A stretch of 64,000 nt of DNA from Cylindrotheca closterium (lineage: Eukaryota; Bacillariophyta; Bacillariophyceae; Bacillariales; Bacillariaceae). The position numbers and the translations under genes are program-made. Below are positions 34,888 through 44,987 of the stretch, piece by piece. The DNA lies in the NCBI GenBank assembly GCA_933822405.4, contig CAKOGP040001001.1, positions 62,001 to 126,000 of the forward strand. The letters run 5' to 3'. The notes below the pieces were generated by a model. The model was not told the origin of the DNA. It ran no database searches and was given only the letters and a program-made list of their open reading frames with translations. The first letter of the stretch is position 1; every line of letters begins with the position of its first letter.

Positions 34888-35421
34888 TTACTTCATTTGC
34901 CTCTGCCGACGTTCTTCTTCCTCTTCTGCCAATCGTCGCTGACGGCGCTTTTCCATTTCTTCCTTTTGGACTCGGGCCAATTCAATGCGGAATTGATCGG
35001 ATCTACCCATGCCATTGTACTCTCCATCAACTCGTCCAGAGGGGTTGTATTTGCGTTTTCCATACCATTGTTCACCAGCACCCATGCGCTTGTACACAAA
35101 GTCATCGACCACGTCGTCAAAGTTCTCCATCATACCTTTAAAGTCCTTGAAGAAACTAAATCCACCGCCAGAAGTTTCTTCTTCGTCCTCTTTTGGTTCT
35201 TCTTCTTCTTGGCTACCGTCTTCTTTAGCGTCCTTGTTGAACCATTGTAGGCGTGTGCTGGAGGATTTTGAAGAAGAAGAAGAACACGTCGATCTTGATT
35301 GCAGTGTGGACCTGGCAGTAGTTGCCTTATTGGTACTGGAAAAGGCATTGGTCGTGGTGGCGGTTGTTGCCAGCAGTGCCAAGAAGAAGAATAGCACAAC
35401 AACAGCACTCACTTCAGTCAT
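34888..35421 (-). CDS. Probable plastid-targeted small protein, function unknown
   Basis: A 177-residue single-exon protein from the ATG at 35421. The N-terminus is a strong signal peptide (VVVLFFFLALLATTATTTNA) followed by FSST, the AF motif used for import into the diatom complex plastid, and a Ser/Arg-rich transit stretch. After an acidic segment (EEEEPKEDEEE) the mature part has the conserved-looking block FFKDFKGMMENFDDVVDDF and YKRMGAGEQWYGKRKYNPSG, and ends in a charged helix (EEMEKRRQRRLAEEEEE). I recognise no named domain. Stromal location is inferred. Confidence 0.7.
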   Translation of the reverse strand: MTEVSAVVVLFFFLALLATTATTTNAFSSTNKATTARSTLQSRSTCSSSSSKSSSTRLQWFNKDAKEDGSQEEEEPKEDEEETSGGGFSFFKDFKGMMENFDDVVDDFVYKRMGAGEQWYGKRKYNPSGRVDGEYNGMGRSDQFRIELARVQKEEMEKRRQRRLAEEEEERRQRQMK

Positions 35422-35962
35422 TGTAGATTTATTGAAGATCAATAGCTTTCCTTTCGGACTATGGTGCTTTTATTTGCTCAAGGTTTTCTTCCAATGAATG
35501 CAATGACTATGATGATGCCACAGAATTAATATACAGTATCAACGTACTATAATAACGACGTTGACGGATCAAATAAATATAATTTGCAGATTTGCGTTCT
35601 GACTCGGATTTTGGATACACGTCAGCGAACTTTTGAGAATTGTTGCAGTAATGGTTTTACCAGTGTTTTATGTGGACGTACGAAGGACAGGCCCAGCAAT
35701 TTTCAGAAACTTTTTTATATTTTATCGCATCATATAACACAAAATAAATGCATGAAAAAGGCTACAAGTACATTACGACTGCAGTCATCATTGGCCACTG
35801 GCTTCCATTCGAATTGAACTCAACCAGGAAAACGTTTTCAAGCCTCTTCCCTATTACCCAGAGGCAAGTTTGACGGCCTGAGTAAGTATCTAGATACAAA
35901 GAACTATCGAGCTTATTCCAACGATTGACAACGATCAACTGACTAATTTATCGACGCAGATA
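35422..35962. other. Region between divergent genes
   Basis: This 540-base AT-rich stretch carries the upstream regions of the minus-strand plastid protein gene and the plus-strand HA gene. No gene and no clear promoter motif were identified. Confidence 0.45.
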
Positions 35963-37630
35963 ATGTCAATATCTCCAAATAAAACTTGGGATGAGCGAGC
36001 CATGGAACTAATTGAATATAAACGAATTCATGGTGATTTCAATGTACCCTCCGAAGGTGAATACTCTACATTGCATTCGTGGATTAGACGACTGCGAGAA
36101 TGGTATATCCTGAGAACGCATCTAGCATTCAGCCCCCCACTTTCGTTGACACAGGAGCGTGTGGAGGAGCTTACTAGACTTGGTTTCACCTGGCAAAGCA
36201 AGGGGCGACGACATGAATATGTCCACCAACATATTGCATCCAAGGAGCCCGCTGCTGCTCCAATAGTCACTACTACTACTACTGCCCAAGAAATTAACGT
36301 TAACGAATCCACTGACAATGATGACAGTCATGATGATACTCGTCAACCAACGGCCAAGAAATCATCTCGCAAAGAAACTCATGACTCCCACGAAGAAAGA
36401 TGGCGACGACGACTACAAGACTTGCGAGATTTCAAACAAAAATACGGTCATTGTAATGTACCGAGGACATTTCCAGAAAATGTGAGCTTTGGAAACTGGA
36501 TAGGGACAGTCCGTAGGCTGTTTAGAAGGTTCAAGAAAGGGGAAGCGACAGCATTGACACGAAAGCGCATTATCGAGCTTCACAAGCTTGGATTTCCTTG
36601 GACGGCAAATATTGAAACAGTGAAGGGATTTCAAGAGTCTAAAGAGAACAACATTTTCATCACGAAGATTTGTCGACTTCATAATCAAGAGAATCTGAAA
36701 CTCCTATCAGATATTTCTCGTCAGCCAACGGCCAAGATATCATCAAGCTGGCGACGAAGACTGCAAGACTTGCGAGATTTCAGGCAACATCACGGTCACT
36801 GTAATGTAGTACCGGCTAGAATCCCGGAAAATGAAAGTTTTGGAAAGTGGGTAACTGGAGTCCGTAGAACATTTAGAAAGCTGAAGAAAGGGGAGGAGAC
36901 GAGTGGGAATCTGACACCAGAACGTATTGTCGAGCTTCACAATCTTGGATTTCCTTGGACGCCCAATGCTAAAACAGAGAGACGTTTTCAAGAAGATGCC
37001 GAGAACAACATTTTCTTCACGAAAATTTACAAAGATTTGTCGCAACAGCTTCCTGACCATGAGAATGTGGAACTCCCGTCAGATATTGCTCGTCAACCAA
37101 CGGCCGAGAGATCATCAGAGAACCAACAACATGTCCTTGCTCGCGCAGTAGTAGAAACTACTGTTATAGGGAAAAGGAAAGCGGCAACAAAAGTACAATG
37201 CCGGGATACCCAACCGGCAACAAAGAAGCTAAAGCAAACTCATCAAGAGCGTATTGAAACAGACCTATCAGCCGAACCGGATAATCATCGGATCCCAAAT
37301 TTTCGGATGCGAAAAACTTGTTTGGACACTGATAGCCAACCATTTACAGCAAGACGACACCCAAAGGGTTCTGCACGTGAAACTAGTAACATTCTGAAGT
37401 CTAGTACTACCAATGCAGGATTCGAGTCTTCCGGGTGCAACAATACTATCCAAGCCCACCCAGCAGATGATCTAGATAGACCAAAGCCAACACAGGTAGT
37501 GTTGCACAAGCCAAACCCTTCTACACAGTGTGCTGCACAAAATGCACCGGTAGTACCGGTACAAGCGTTGACGTTGGAGGAAAGGCTTCGAGCCAAGTTC
37601 GAGAAGCGATTGAACCTAATAAGTTTGTAA
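35963..37630 (+). CDS. Protein with three helicase-associated (HA) domains
   Basis: A single-exon, 555-residue protein. Three HA domains are visible: about 14-80 (MELIEYKRIHGDFNVP ... LTRLGFTWQ), about 148-215 (FKQKYGHCNVPRTFPENV ... LHKLGFPWT) and about 265-335 (FRQHHGHCNVVPARIPEN ... LHNLGFPWT). The second and third are separated by an extra segment with the tag SDISRQPTAK that recurs as SDIARQPTAE after the third, so the repeat unit includes its linker. The last 230 residues are basic and disordered and end in a compact motif, LTLEERLRAKFEKRLN, also found at the end of the pseudogene at 48303-49698 and in relics nearby. No helicase domain. Nucleic-acid binding in the nucleus is inferred. 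Confidence 0.85.
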   Translation: MSISPNKTWDERAMELIEYKRIHGDFNVPSEGEYSTLHSWIRRLREWYILRTHLAFSPPLSLTQERVEELTRLGFTWQSKGRRHEYVHQHIASKEPAAAPIVTTTTTAQEINVNESTDNDDSHDDTRQPTAKKSSRKETHDSHEERWRRRLQDLRDFKQKYGHCNVPRTFPENVSFGNWIGTVRRLFRRFKKGEATALTRKRIIELHKLGFPWTANIETVKGFQESKENNIFITKICRLHNQENLKLLSDISRQPTAKISSSWRRRLQDLRDFRQHHGHCNVVPARIPENESFGKWVTGVRRTFRKLKKGEETSGNLTPERIVELHNLGFPWTPNAKTERRFQEDAENNIFFTKIYKDLSQQLPDHENVELPSDIARQPTAERSSENQQHVLARAVVETTVIGKRKAATKVQCRDTQPATKKLKQTHQERIETDLSAEPDNHRIPNFRMRKTCLDTDSQPFTARRHPKGSARETSNILKSSTTNAGFESSGCNNTIQAHPADDLDRPKPTQVVLHKPNPSTQCAAQNAPVVPVQALTLEERLRAKFEKRLNLISL

Positions 37631-37931
37631 GTATCTATCACGATGTGTATAGCAATGTAGATTTCGAATGCATAGACTGCTATTTCCTTCCGGCACAAGC
37701 TCTTTAGATGTATAAAAGCAACTTGTAGTCTACAAGAACTCTTAGGAGCAGTCATTGCCCGTGTCGACATGATCGAATTCTTCCATGTTGGGAGTACCGC
37801 AGAGAGTGGGACCACCACAAACGCAACACTCAAAGAAATGATCCGATTCCGGATCAGTAACTCTCTCATCGAACTGTTTGGAATTTTGAAAGTAATGGTT
37901 TCCGACCGACGATCTGAAGAGCCCGCTTATT

Positions 37932-38861
37932 CTATATGTGCGGAAATTCGTCGGCAAACGGATGACGAATTTGTGATGATCGCACAGGCTGATGTTCTCG
38001 CAAATAATCTAGCATTTCCACAAATTCAGGATCAACCTCGCTATCGGTCCCATCGCAGTGCTCCGTTTCTTCCATAGCGGATTCCTCGTCTGGCTGGTCC
38101 AAGTACCTTCTTCCCGGAAGAGATAACGCCCAAATGAATATCGTAAAGAATGGGATAGCCAAAAAGACACTAGACAATGCATTTATCAGACTCCGGATCG
38201 TATGCTTTCTCCATCTCAAAACATCGTAAATGGCGTCATCGTCCGACTCGTCATCGTCAAAAGGACTGTACTGGATGACCACGTTTTGAATGACCGTCCA
38301 AACGAGGTAGAAAAATGTAAAGAGAACCGTAGCGACTGTATGCTTCAAACGCAAGGGCATATGATCCACTAGCAATCCTTGAAGCAAAACGACGGCCCCA
38401 ATGCATCCATGTGTCGTGACATCTGACACACTAATCGGCCCCATACTGGAAGATCGGAACCCCCAATAGAGTAAGGTGATGACACATTCCAAAACCGAAG
38501 ACATGGAGAAGAGCAACCAAGTAAACTTTACCAATCTCGTGGCGTCAGTTTCGTTGAAAAGCGACGAGGAAGATGAGGCCGTTAGTCGTAAGGAACCGGC
38601 AAGGTAGCCTATCGAAAAAAACAGCCCCCACGCTGTGTAGAAGGCAGGATAAAAGAGAGGTGCCCGGTCTGTGACCAAGACATGCGCCAAGAATCCGATT
38701 GCAATAAGCAGCGAGATCGATTTGAAGATTCCAACCGACGAGCAAAACCCCTTTCCCATTTGGAAAGTCTCCTTCAGGTCGAGTCTCCCGATGGGAAACT
38801 CGTCAATGCTAAACATTGATAATTTGCATTCAGAACAGAAGCGAGAGCAGTGGCTTTTCAT
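37932..38861 (-). CDS. Polytopic membrane protein similar to Rolling stone/AIG1-type proteins, copy A
   Basis: From the ATG at 38861 the protein has 309 residues. The same start (MKSHCSRFCSECKL) is kept in the paralogue at 50336-51196, which supports it. A short Cys-rich N-terminus is followed by about six hydrophobic helices. The helix with VTTHGCIGAVVLLQGLLVDHMPLRLKH, and the spacing to IYDVLRWRK, recall the Rolling stone / androgen-induced gene 1 group of membrane proteins; that match is moderate. The tail is acidic. Function is unknown. It is convergent with the three-HA-domain gene only 300 bases away. Confidence 0.65.
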   Translation of the reverse strand: MKSHCSRFCSECKLSMFSIDEFPIGRLDLKETFQMGKGFCSSVGIFKSISLLIAIGFLAHVLVTDRAPLFYPAFYTAWGLFFSIGYLAGSLRLTASSSSSLFNETDATRLVKFTWLLFSMSSVLECVITLLYWGFRSSSMGPISVSDVTTHGCIGAVVLLQGLLVDHMPLRLKHTVATVLFTFFYLVWTVIQNVVIQYSPFDDDESDDDAIYDVLRWRKHTIRSLINALSSVFLAIPFFTIFIWALSLPGRRYLDQPDEESAMEETEHCDGTDSEVDPEFVEMLDYLREHQPVRSSQIRHPFADEFPHI

Positions 38862-40613
38862 TTTTGATGAAATTAGCTTTGTGCGGGAGGAAGGAAAGCA
38901 TCTTTGATCGACGATGATCCATGATATAGTATAGCGATGCAATATTAGAACCAGAATTACGACCAGAAACTACTGGGATCGTCAATCCTCACCTGTTGAT
39001 GCTCTATCGTTGTTGAAGATTGAACTTAAAGGCGATGTTTAGTCGTTGTTGGAATTGGGATTGAAACGAAAGAATGGGCGCTGATGGTCAGGCACCATTC
39101 ATTCGTTGCTTCAAATTTACCGTCTACTAACTCTTGCAGCGCCGCTCTATACCGGTGCTACAAAATTATGTTACAGAGGAGGGTCTCCACAACAATTACA
39201 TATCGATCTGTTCAAGACGAACGTTCTTCAATTTGCCGGAAGGATATTAATATCATAAAAACTAAATATATATATAGCACGAACTAAGTATCTCTACCGT
39301 TAATAAATATATTGAAAATGATTCTAAATAGATATATTTTATGATATTTTAACGTCTCATTGTGTATGAATATATATTTTAAAATACTGTAGATGTACGA
39401 GCTTCCTGAAAATGCACCATCATTGGGGAAAGATTTCGAGCAAAGTACTGCACGAAAGCTATTGACCGTGATGAAAGTTTATAGATGTCTAATGAATCTA
39501 AAACTATATTATTGCAAACAAAACCAATGCGCGAGCCAAACCTTTACTCCCAAATGGACCAATTGACAAATGAGAAGGTTCTCGAGTCATCAAACAAGTT
39601 GACATTGGGGGAAACACTTCGAGCAACGTACAGATAGCGATTGACCGTGATAAGTCTATAGAGATGTATAATGAATCAATCAGTCAATCTGCCGAGATAG
39701 GGAAATGGATTGTTCTTTACCAGTCAATCTGTCGAGAAAGGGCGATTTATTGTTCTCCACCCAGTGAATCGGTCGAGATAGGGCGTCAAATTGTCGAGAT
39801 AGGGCAACGAGCTGCATAGGTACAAGAAATTGCCATGGCAAACGGATTGCCTACCGTCAACATTCCAGCTCTTTCAATGGGATTGCGAATGAGAGGAGGA
39901 ACAGCAGCGCTTTTAGCTGTTCCAAGCTTCGGATGAATGCGTCTCACCAAATGCTTCGCGGTTCCTTGCTTTGCGGTAGGCTGCGCGACATGTAACAATT
40001 TCTCATCTCAAGCAATTCCTCCATCATCATCTTGACCAAGAACCCCATCACTCGCAGTATTGATACCCCGCGTCTCAAAAAGGACCAAGGAAGCATCATC
40101 TAAATAGTCTCATGGTGTACATAATGTCATAACACTTTGGTTGAAGATCGATTGAAGCAAAACAACAAATTGAAAATGAAGAAGGATGATATAATCAATG
40201 ACAAATGATAATTCGGCATTAATAACACTGCGCCCGACTCTCCAGGTCCATAAATAGTATGGAGAGATACATAGAAAGTGGCGTATTTTGAAAAGTTCCA
40301 ACTTAGTCGCTATATGAAGTGGCAAGAAGGGGTATGTCGCGGTATCCAGGCCCTTATTGTTCGTGAGCGGACCGTATAACACTGTACAGTAACCTTGAAT
40401 CAAGTGTATCGATTCATAAACACATACTATAATAAGGAGTATTATTTATTGTTTGTCTTCGGGAGTATAATTAGATAAAATATGGTCCAGAATAGATCTG
40501 TATTACTTCCATGTTCAAGGAAAGCAGTGCGTTGTACAATTGCAAAACGAGTTGAGCTGTTTGATATGGTGTTGATCTAGATTAGACAATGTAATTATTT
40601 CGTCCTCCATCGC
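38862..40613. other. Non-coding stretch with HA-gene relics and a 40-base tandem repeat
   Basis: No intact gene. Two relics of the HA-gene 3' end lie on the plus strand: 39410-39483, and 39565-39661, which still reads KLTLGETLRATYR before a stop and then RLTVISL, matching the end of the gene at 35963-37630. A tandem repeat with a 40-base period starts at 39681, and an AT-rich run lies at 39240-39400. Confidence 0.5.
39681..39800 (+). repeat. 40-base tandem repeat, about three units
   Basis: Units begin at 39681, 39721 and 39761, each starting CAGTCAATCTG (or CAGTGAATCGG one base into the third) followed by YCGAGATAGGG. The first two units agree at most positions and the third is diverged and runs into a further TCGAGATAGGG. 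It is next to HA-gene relics and may have formed when that copy decayed. Confidence 0.65.
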
Positions 40614-41120
40614 TTACTCAGCGAGGCTGCAGTCGGTGAGGCAAGAGACTTCATCCTTTTTGAAAGTAAGCATCATGGCCGCCTTTGAAGAAACGCAAAT
40701 GGGTTCATCATCGTCTTCATCCAAGATATATGCTCCAGGTGTTCCACGACGAGTGGTGCAAGGGCAGGTATCGCATGGTACGGGACAATCCTCTCCACAG
40801 CATCCGCATTCATCGGAACCTTCAATGGAACGATCGGAAGGAATGCACTTGGCTCGACTTTTCGTTTCCCCGTCGCTACAAGTATAGGAACGGCAAACGA
40901 AAAAACCTTCTTCGGATGGACCACGAGGATCACAGGAGAAGTCCGCATCACATGTGATATCAACATAGGTTGCGTTGGTAAAAGGGCCACGGCCAAGTTT
41001 ATCACCACGGCGGCCACCATCTCGGTCACCTCCGCCGCGGAATCCGCCACCTCCCCGCCTGGCGGTGGCTGGCATGGCAACGAGGGCTCCGAAAGTTGCA
41101 ATCTTGTTTGAGAAGTACAT
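40614..41120 (-). CDS. Secreted Gly-rich, Cys-rich protein, copy 1 of a tandem pair
   Basis: The ATG at 41120 gives 168 residues. A signal peptide (MYFSNKIATFGALVAMPATA) leads into a Gly/Arg/Asp-rich spacer (GGGGFRGGGDRDGGRRG), followed by a Cys-rich domain of about 110 residues. Motifs shared with copy 2 are PFxNATxVxITC, CDPRG, GFFVCR, CIPSDRSIEG, DECGCCGEDCPVxCDTCPC, TTRRG, DDDEP and CSLAE at the C-terminus. About fifteen cysteines in a fixed pattern suggest a disulfide-stabilised extracellular domain. I do not recognise a named family. It could act in the cell wall or mucilage, or bind metal. Confidence 0.7.
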   Translation of the reverse strand: MYFSNKIATFGALVAMPATARRGGGGFRGGGDRDGGRRGDKLGRGPFTNATYVDITCDADFSCDPRGPSEEGFFVCRSYTCSDGETKSRAKCIPSDRSIEGSDECGCCGEDCPVPCDTCPCTTRRGTPGAYILDEDDDEPICVSSKAAMMLTFKKDEVSCLTDCSLAE

Positions 41121-41725
41121 AGTGAGGAATCTTTGGTTTGCTATTCTCAGTATTGTTTTGTCTGTAATTTCGTTTTGTGAGAGTAGTTTGTCTGTGTCAT
41201 TCGATCGTGCAAAATGGTTATGTTCATTGAAAGAGATTGGCTTCGGTCGTTTCAAATGTGGATATGTAGCTTAACGTGGGGGTCTTTTGTGCCTGTCAAC
41301 CATATATACTGTAACTGCGGCGCGCCGGGTCAAAATGGTCGGAGTGTCCTCTGGCTGGATGGGAGGAGCTATCATTATAGGCTAGATAAAATCACACCCG
41401 AACACCTTTGTACCAATAAGAGTCGAGTTGAATATAGCGCGCTTGACAAGATACCAGTCAAGGTATCAACACCTATAGCACGTGCTAAAATAGTGACGAA
41501 CGAGCTCTGTCAATCCTCCGAGAGTGTGTCCTGGGGAGGGTGGTTTCAAATGGACTATATGATGCCATACTGGATTGAAATTGATTGTAGGATGCCGGGA
41601 AACTAAGTTCTGTGACTTTTTCAAAATGATAATACGAGCGGTGTTTTAAATAATAATGGTTATACGGATTCAACTATAAGATTCTAATCTAAGCAAAGCA
41701 CTCGAATGCTTCAATGCTTCGTTGA
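41121..41725. other. Spacer between tandem Cys-rich genes
   Basis: This is the upstream region of copy 1 and the downstream region of copy 2, both on the minus strand. A 130-codon plus-strand frame at 41214-41606 is not protein-like. No other feature was found. Confidence 0.4.
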
Positions 41726-42298
41726 TCACTCTGCAAGACTGCAATCCGCAAGGCAGGAGACATCATCTTTATCGTACACCATCATCATGGCGGCGTTCAA
41801 TGGAGCACAAAAGGGCTCGTCATCATCGTCACTCAAGACGTAGGCTCCAGCGTCACCACGACGAGTGGTGCATGGGCAGGTGTCACATGCCACGGGACAG
41901 TCTTCTCCGCAGCAGCCACATTCGTCAGCCCCTTCAATGGATCGGTCAGAAGGAATGCACTCGACTCTGCTGCGCTCGACGCCTTCTCTGTCGGTCATAG
42001 TTCGGCAGACAAAGAATCCGTCCTCAGATTCGCCACGAGGATCACATGTTAAATCTAAGTCACCGGTCGAGCTGCAAGTGATATTGACAAAGGTAGCGTT
42101 GGCAAATGGCCCCCCGGGACTATGGCCTGGTCTACCATCACCGTTGGGACGTTGGCCACCGGGACGTTGGCCACCGGGACGGTGGCCACCACCACCACCG
42201 CCGCCACGTGTTCCACCGCCGCCACGCTGGGCCATGGTAGGCATGGTAGCAATCGCTCCAAGGGTAAGGAAGGCGACAATCTTGGTTGAAAAGTACAT
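41726..42298 (-). CDS. Secreted Gly-rich, Cys-rich protein, copy 2 of a tandem pair
   Basis: The ATG at 42298 gives 190 residues. A signal peptide (MYFSTKIVAFLTLGAIATMP) is followed by a long Gly-rich spacer containing tandem GGQRP repeats encoded by 15-base units near 42145-42190. The Cys-rich domain has the same cysteine frame as copy 1 (CDPRG, CIPSDRSIEG, DECGCCGEDCPVACDTCPC, CSLAE). The spacer is the part that differs most between the copies, while the cysteine domain is conserved. Neighbouring and same-strand, the two clearly arose by tandem duplication. Function unknown; extracellular. Confidence 0.7.
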   Translation of the reverse strand: MYFSTKIVAFLTLGAIATMPTMAQRGGGGTRGGGGGGGHRPGGQRPGGQRPNGDGRPGHSPGGPFANATFVNITCSSTGDLDLTCDPRGESEDGFFVCRTMTDREGVERSRVECIPSDRSIEGADECGCCGEDCPVACDTCPCTTRRGDAGAYVLSDDDDEPFCAPLNAAMMMVYDKDDVSCLADCSLAE

Positions 42299-43418
42299 GA
42301 TCAAATGTTGTTTTAGCTTGGTTTGGGATCCGTTTTTGGGATTTTGTATTTTGTGAGGCTAGTTTTTTCAGGTGAGTTTGGGGAATCTTGTCAAATCGTC
42401 ATCATCTCCGAGAATGAACGAATGATACTGGGAATCTTGTCAAAACCATCATCGTCTCCGAGTTCCAATACAATACTTTAAATGTATATCACGTTGCAAT
42501 CACAGTTTCGTTTTAAAAAAGTAATTATCACTTCGAGTTCGCTTCGTTTCGGGTTTCGCAAAAAGTATGATCGTGTCAAATCCTCAACCGCTCTTAAAGT
42601 TTTCGGACAATACACCGACGTCGTCCTATTTGACGCTGTACCTATTTCACCGGTATCACACAGTACGATTCATTCTGTTTCAATTTTCTACAGCATACCC
42701 ACAGGAGTTTGCAATATTTTATGTGTCATGTGTGTTTGGTATGCTGCGGCGCAAGTATTCCCGACTCTAAATAAATATTCTCGGACATTAGTAGTACCCT
42801 GCTGGCACATACGCTGTGAAGGCCCACAATGACTTTCGCAACTGTAGCATGTCTAGGACCGAATGAATGTAAACGATACTCTTGTTGTACCTCTACTTTC
42901 TAACGAGGACATGCATGAGATCTATTATTGTTCTTGGTATTATTTTAATAAACATTATTATTATTATTTATCGATGCACTATCCTAGGACTAATAGTACT
43001 TTCTAAGAGGCTAAACACAAGAATTTATTATAATGCTCTTGGTTTATTGTGATTATTGTATCGATACACTAATAGTACTGTACTCCTTATGAGCGGATGT
43101 TTTGGGGAATCTGTGTTCGTGTGCATGAGAGTGTTCTGTTGGTATAGTATAGTGTTCTTCTTGTTCGTACATTCAAAATTTTGTTTGGGACAAGATTTGT
43201 GATGTATATGAGAGGGCGCGCAATATTAGGGAATATACATGTGGAATTTCTACAAAGGCGCGGGTCATCATCATCATCATCTTGTTCCCATATAGTGTTG
43301 GACACATATAGGTAGTTATTACTTCTTGTCCTCCAGACAATAAAGAAGCATCCTCAAATGGGACGCTGGGCAGGGGATTGATTCAAGTGTTGTGCACTGC
43401 ACTGCACTGCACTGCTTT
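42299..43418. other. Non-coding stretch, upstream of the Cys-rich gene
   Basis: A short direct repeat (GGGAATCTTGTCAAA at about 42380 and 42430) lies close to the start of the Cys-rich gene and may be part of its promoter. An AT-rich run with TTATTATTATT is at 42950-42970. A CAT trinucleotide run is at 43266-43280 and a TGCAC pentamer repeat (four units) at 43393-43415, at the end of the Myb gene. No gene seen. Confidence 0.45.
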
Positions 43419-44987
43419 TTACTTCTTGTGGTCCTTCGGTGACGATGACATGGAAGCATCCACAATGGCATTGCTTTGTGGAGAGGCAGGAGAGGCCGGT
43501 GCAGATGAGTCTTGTCTTCTCGACACCGATGCCACGGCAAACAAGTCAGCAATGCTGGTATTGGATTCATTGCGTGGCAAGGCTCCACCAAGCACATGAA
43601 GGGCAATCAATTCTTCATTGTCCAAAGAAGCCACCGATGCGGAAATGTTGGTGGTGACCGAGGACTGATCATCAGAAGAAGCTTCTTGTTTTTGTTGCTC
43701 TTGCTCTTGCTGGCTAGAAGCAACAGTAGATGTTTCTATGTCTTGGTAAGAACGTTTGCGAGATCCAGTGGAACTGGCTTCTTCTTCTTCTTCTTCCGCT
43801 GCGACAACGGGAGGAGGAGGTTGCAATAGCATTGGTTTGCGCGGACCACCTAGCAAGTTCTGTGGTTGCTGTTGCTGTTGCCTTTGTTGCAACTGTGCCT
43901 GAAGCTGACGATAACGTTCTTGCAGAGCCCGAAGAGTATGTTCGACTTCTCGTTGAACAGCTTGGGGATCGGCAATGAGACGCTCAATGTTCTTTTGAAC
44001 CGAGGGAGCAATCGAATGTGGCGGTTGTGCCTGTTGCTTCGGTTGGTCTTCTTGCGAGGACGAATGATCCATCATCATTAGGCCTTGATCCGCAGGAGAA
44101 GAGAGATTCTGAATGGTTTCTTGTTCTCGTTGCAACTTGGAAAAGTACTTTTGCGCATGAGATCGGATTTGAGCCGACGTCCGAGTAGGAATGCGAGTGG
44201 CAACCTTTTTCCATTCCCTTCCAAATTCTTGAAGGCCATCCAAAAAGGCTTGGTGTTCTTGATTGGTCCATCGTCCCGAGGTTTGTCCCCGTTGCTGTTG
44301 CTGAGGTGTTCGTTTCCTGCGAGCCTTCTTGGCCGACTTGACTTGTTGATCAGGGAGAACCTTTTCTACTGACATGGTATCTTCTTGCTGTTGTTGCTGT
44401 TGCGGTTGTTGTTCTTGTAGTTTATTGTTCCTGGCAGCCGCAAAGAGAGATGCAAAGTTTGGTTGCTGATGTTTTGTGACTGAAGATGCTGCTGCTGCTG
44501 ATAATGATGATGATGGCAGCTTTCTGTATGCTTGTTGTGGTGTCAGTGACACAGAAGATGATTTCGATCTTGAAGTCTGTGGTTGCAAGTGCCCCGCTGG
44601 CGGCAATGATGTGGAGTACTGATAAGGCTTGGGTTTCGAATGATGTGACGAAACAGTCGATGTGGCATCATTCTTGTTCGGGAATTCTGAACCAGCCCCA
44701 CCACCGTGGCCGGAATTCTGTCCTACGACGTGTTTTTTAGGAAGGATAGCTACTTGCGACAATGTCGCAGCGACAAGCTTTGGTCGCAAACCGCGGTGCT
44801 CAAATGAATCGTGTTCTTGGACTTCGCCTTGTCGACGAGGCGCTAGTGTCAAACCTGCCATGTTGGATGTCTCCACAATGCTGTTGTTGGGAGAGGCTGG
44901 TTTTGCTGCTGATGACGATTTACTTGTCAATGCTTCTTCTGCCTTATCCTTGAGTCCGCTGTTCTTCTCGTTGAAAGGTATGGGCAT
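43419..44987 (-). CDS. SHAQKYF-type one-repeat Myb protein with Gln-rich regions
   Basis: A single-exon, 522-residue protein. The Myb/SANT repeat is at about 238-286 with RWTNQEHQAFLDGLQEFG and TSAQIRSHAQKYFSKLQ, the family signature of CCA1/REVEILLE-like one-repeat Myb regulators. A basic stretch KSAKKARRKR directly precedes it and can serve as a nuclear localisation signal. Poly-Gln runs occur at about 190-202 and 345-375, the second within a predicted coiled coil (LRALQERYRQLQAQLQQRQQ). The rest is Ser-rich and probably disordered. It has no HA domain, unlike the other SHAQKYF gene in the window. Transcription regulation is very likely; targets are unknown. Confidence 0.85.
   Translation of the reverse strand: MPIPFNEKNSGLKDKAEEALTSKSSSAAKPASPNNSIVETSNMAGLTLAPRRQGEVQEHDSFEHRGLRPKLVAATLSQVAILPKKHVVGQNSGHGGGAGSEFPNKNDATSTVSSHHSKPKPYQYSTSLPPAGHLQPQTSRSKSSSVSLTPQQAYRKLPSSSLSAAAASSVTKHQQPNFASLFAAARNNKLQEQQPQQQQQQEDTMSVEKVLPDQQVKSAKKARRKRTPQQQQRGQTSGRWTNQEHQAFLDGLQEFGREWKKVATRIPTRTSAQIRSHAQKYFSKLQREQETIQNLSSPADQGLMMMDHSSSQEDQPKQQAQPPHSIAPSVQKNIERLIADPQAVQREVEHTLRALQERYRQLQAQLQQRQQQQQPQNLLGGPRKPMLLQPPPPVVAAEEEEEEASSTGSRKRSYQDIETSTVASSQQEQEQQKQEASSDDQSSVTTNISASVASLDNEELIALHVLGGALPRNESNTSIADLFAVASVSRRQDSSAPASPASPQSNAIVDASMSSSPKDHKK

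Noticed and set aside
34695..35497. Plus-strand frames of about 140-160 codons across the plastid protein gene
   Set aside because: They are rich in Ser/Val/Phe because they mirror acidic and Ser-rich codons of the minus-strand gene; the minus frame has a signal peptide and transit motif.
43260..43420. Possible CRISPR-like or satellite array
   Set aside because: Only simple CAT and TGCAC runs are present, without spacers or repeat units of array type.
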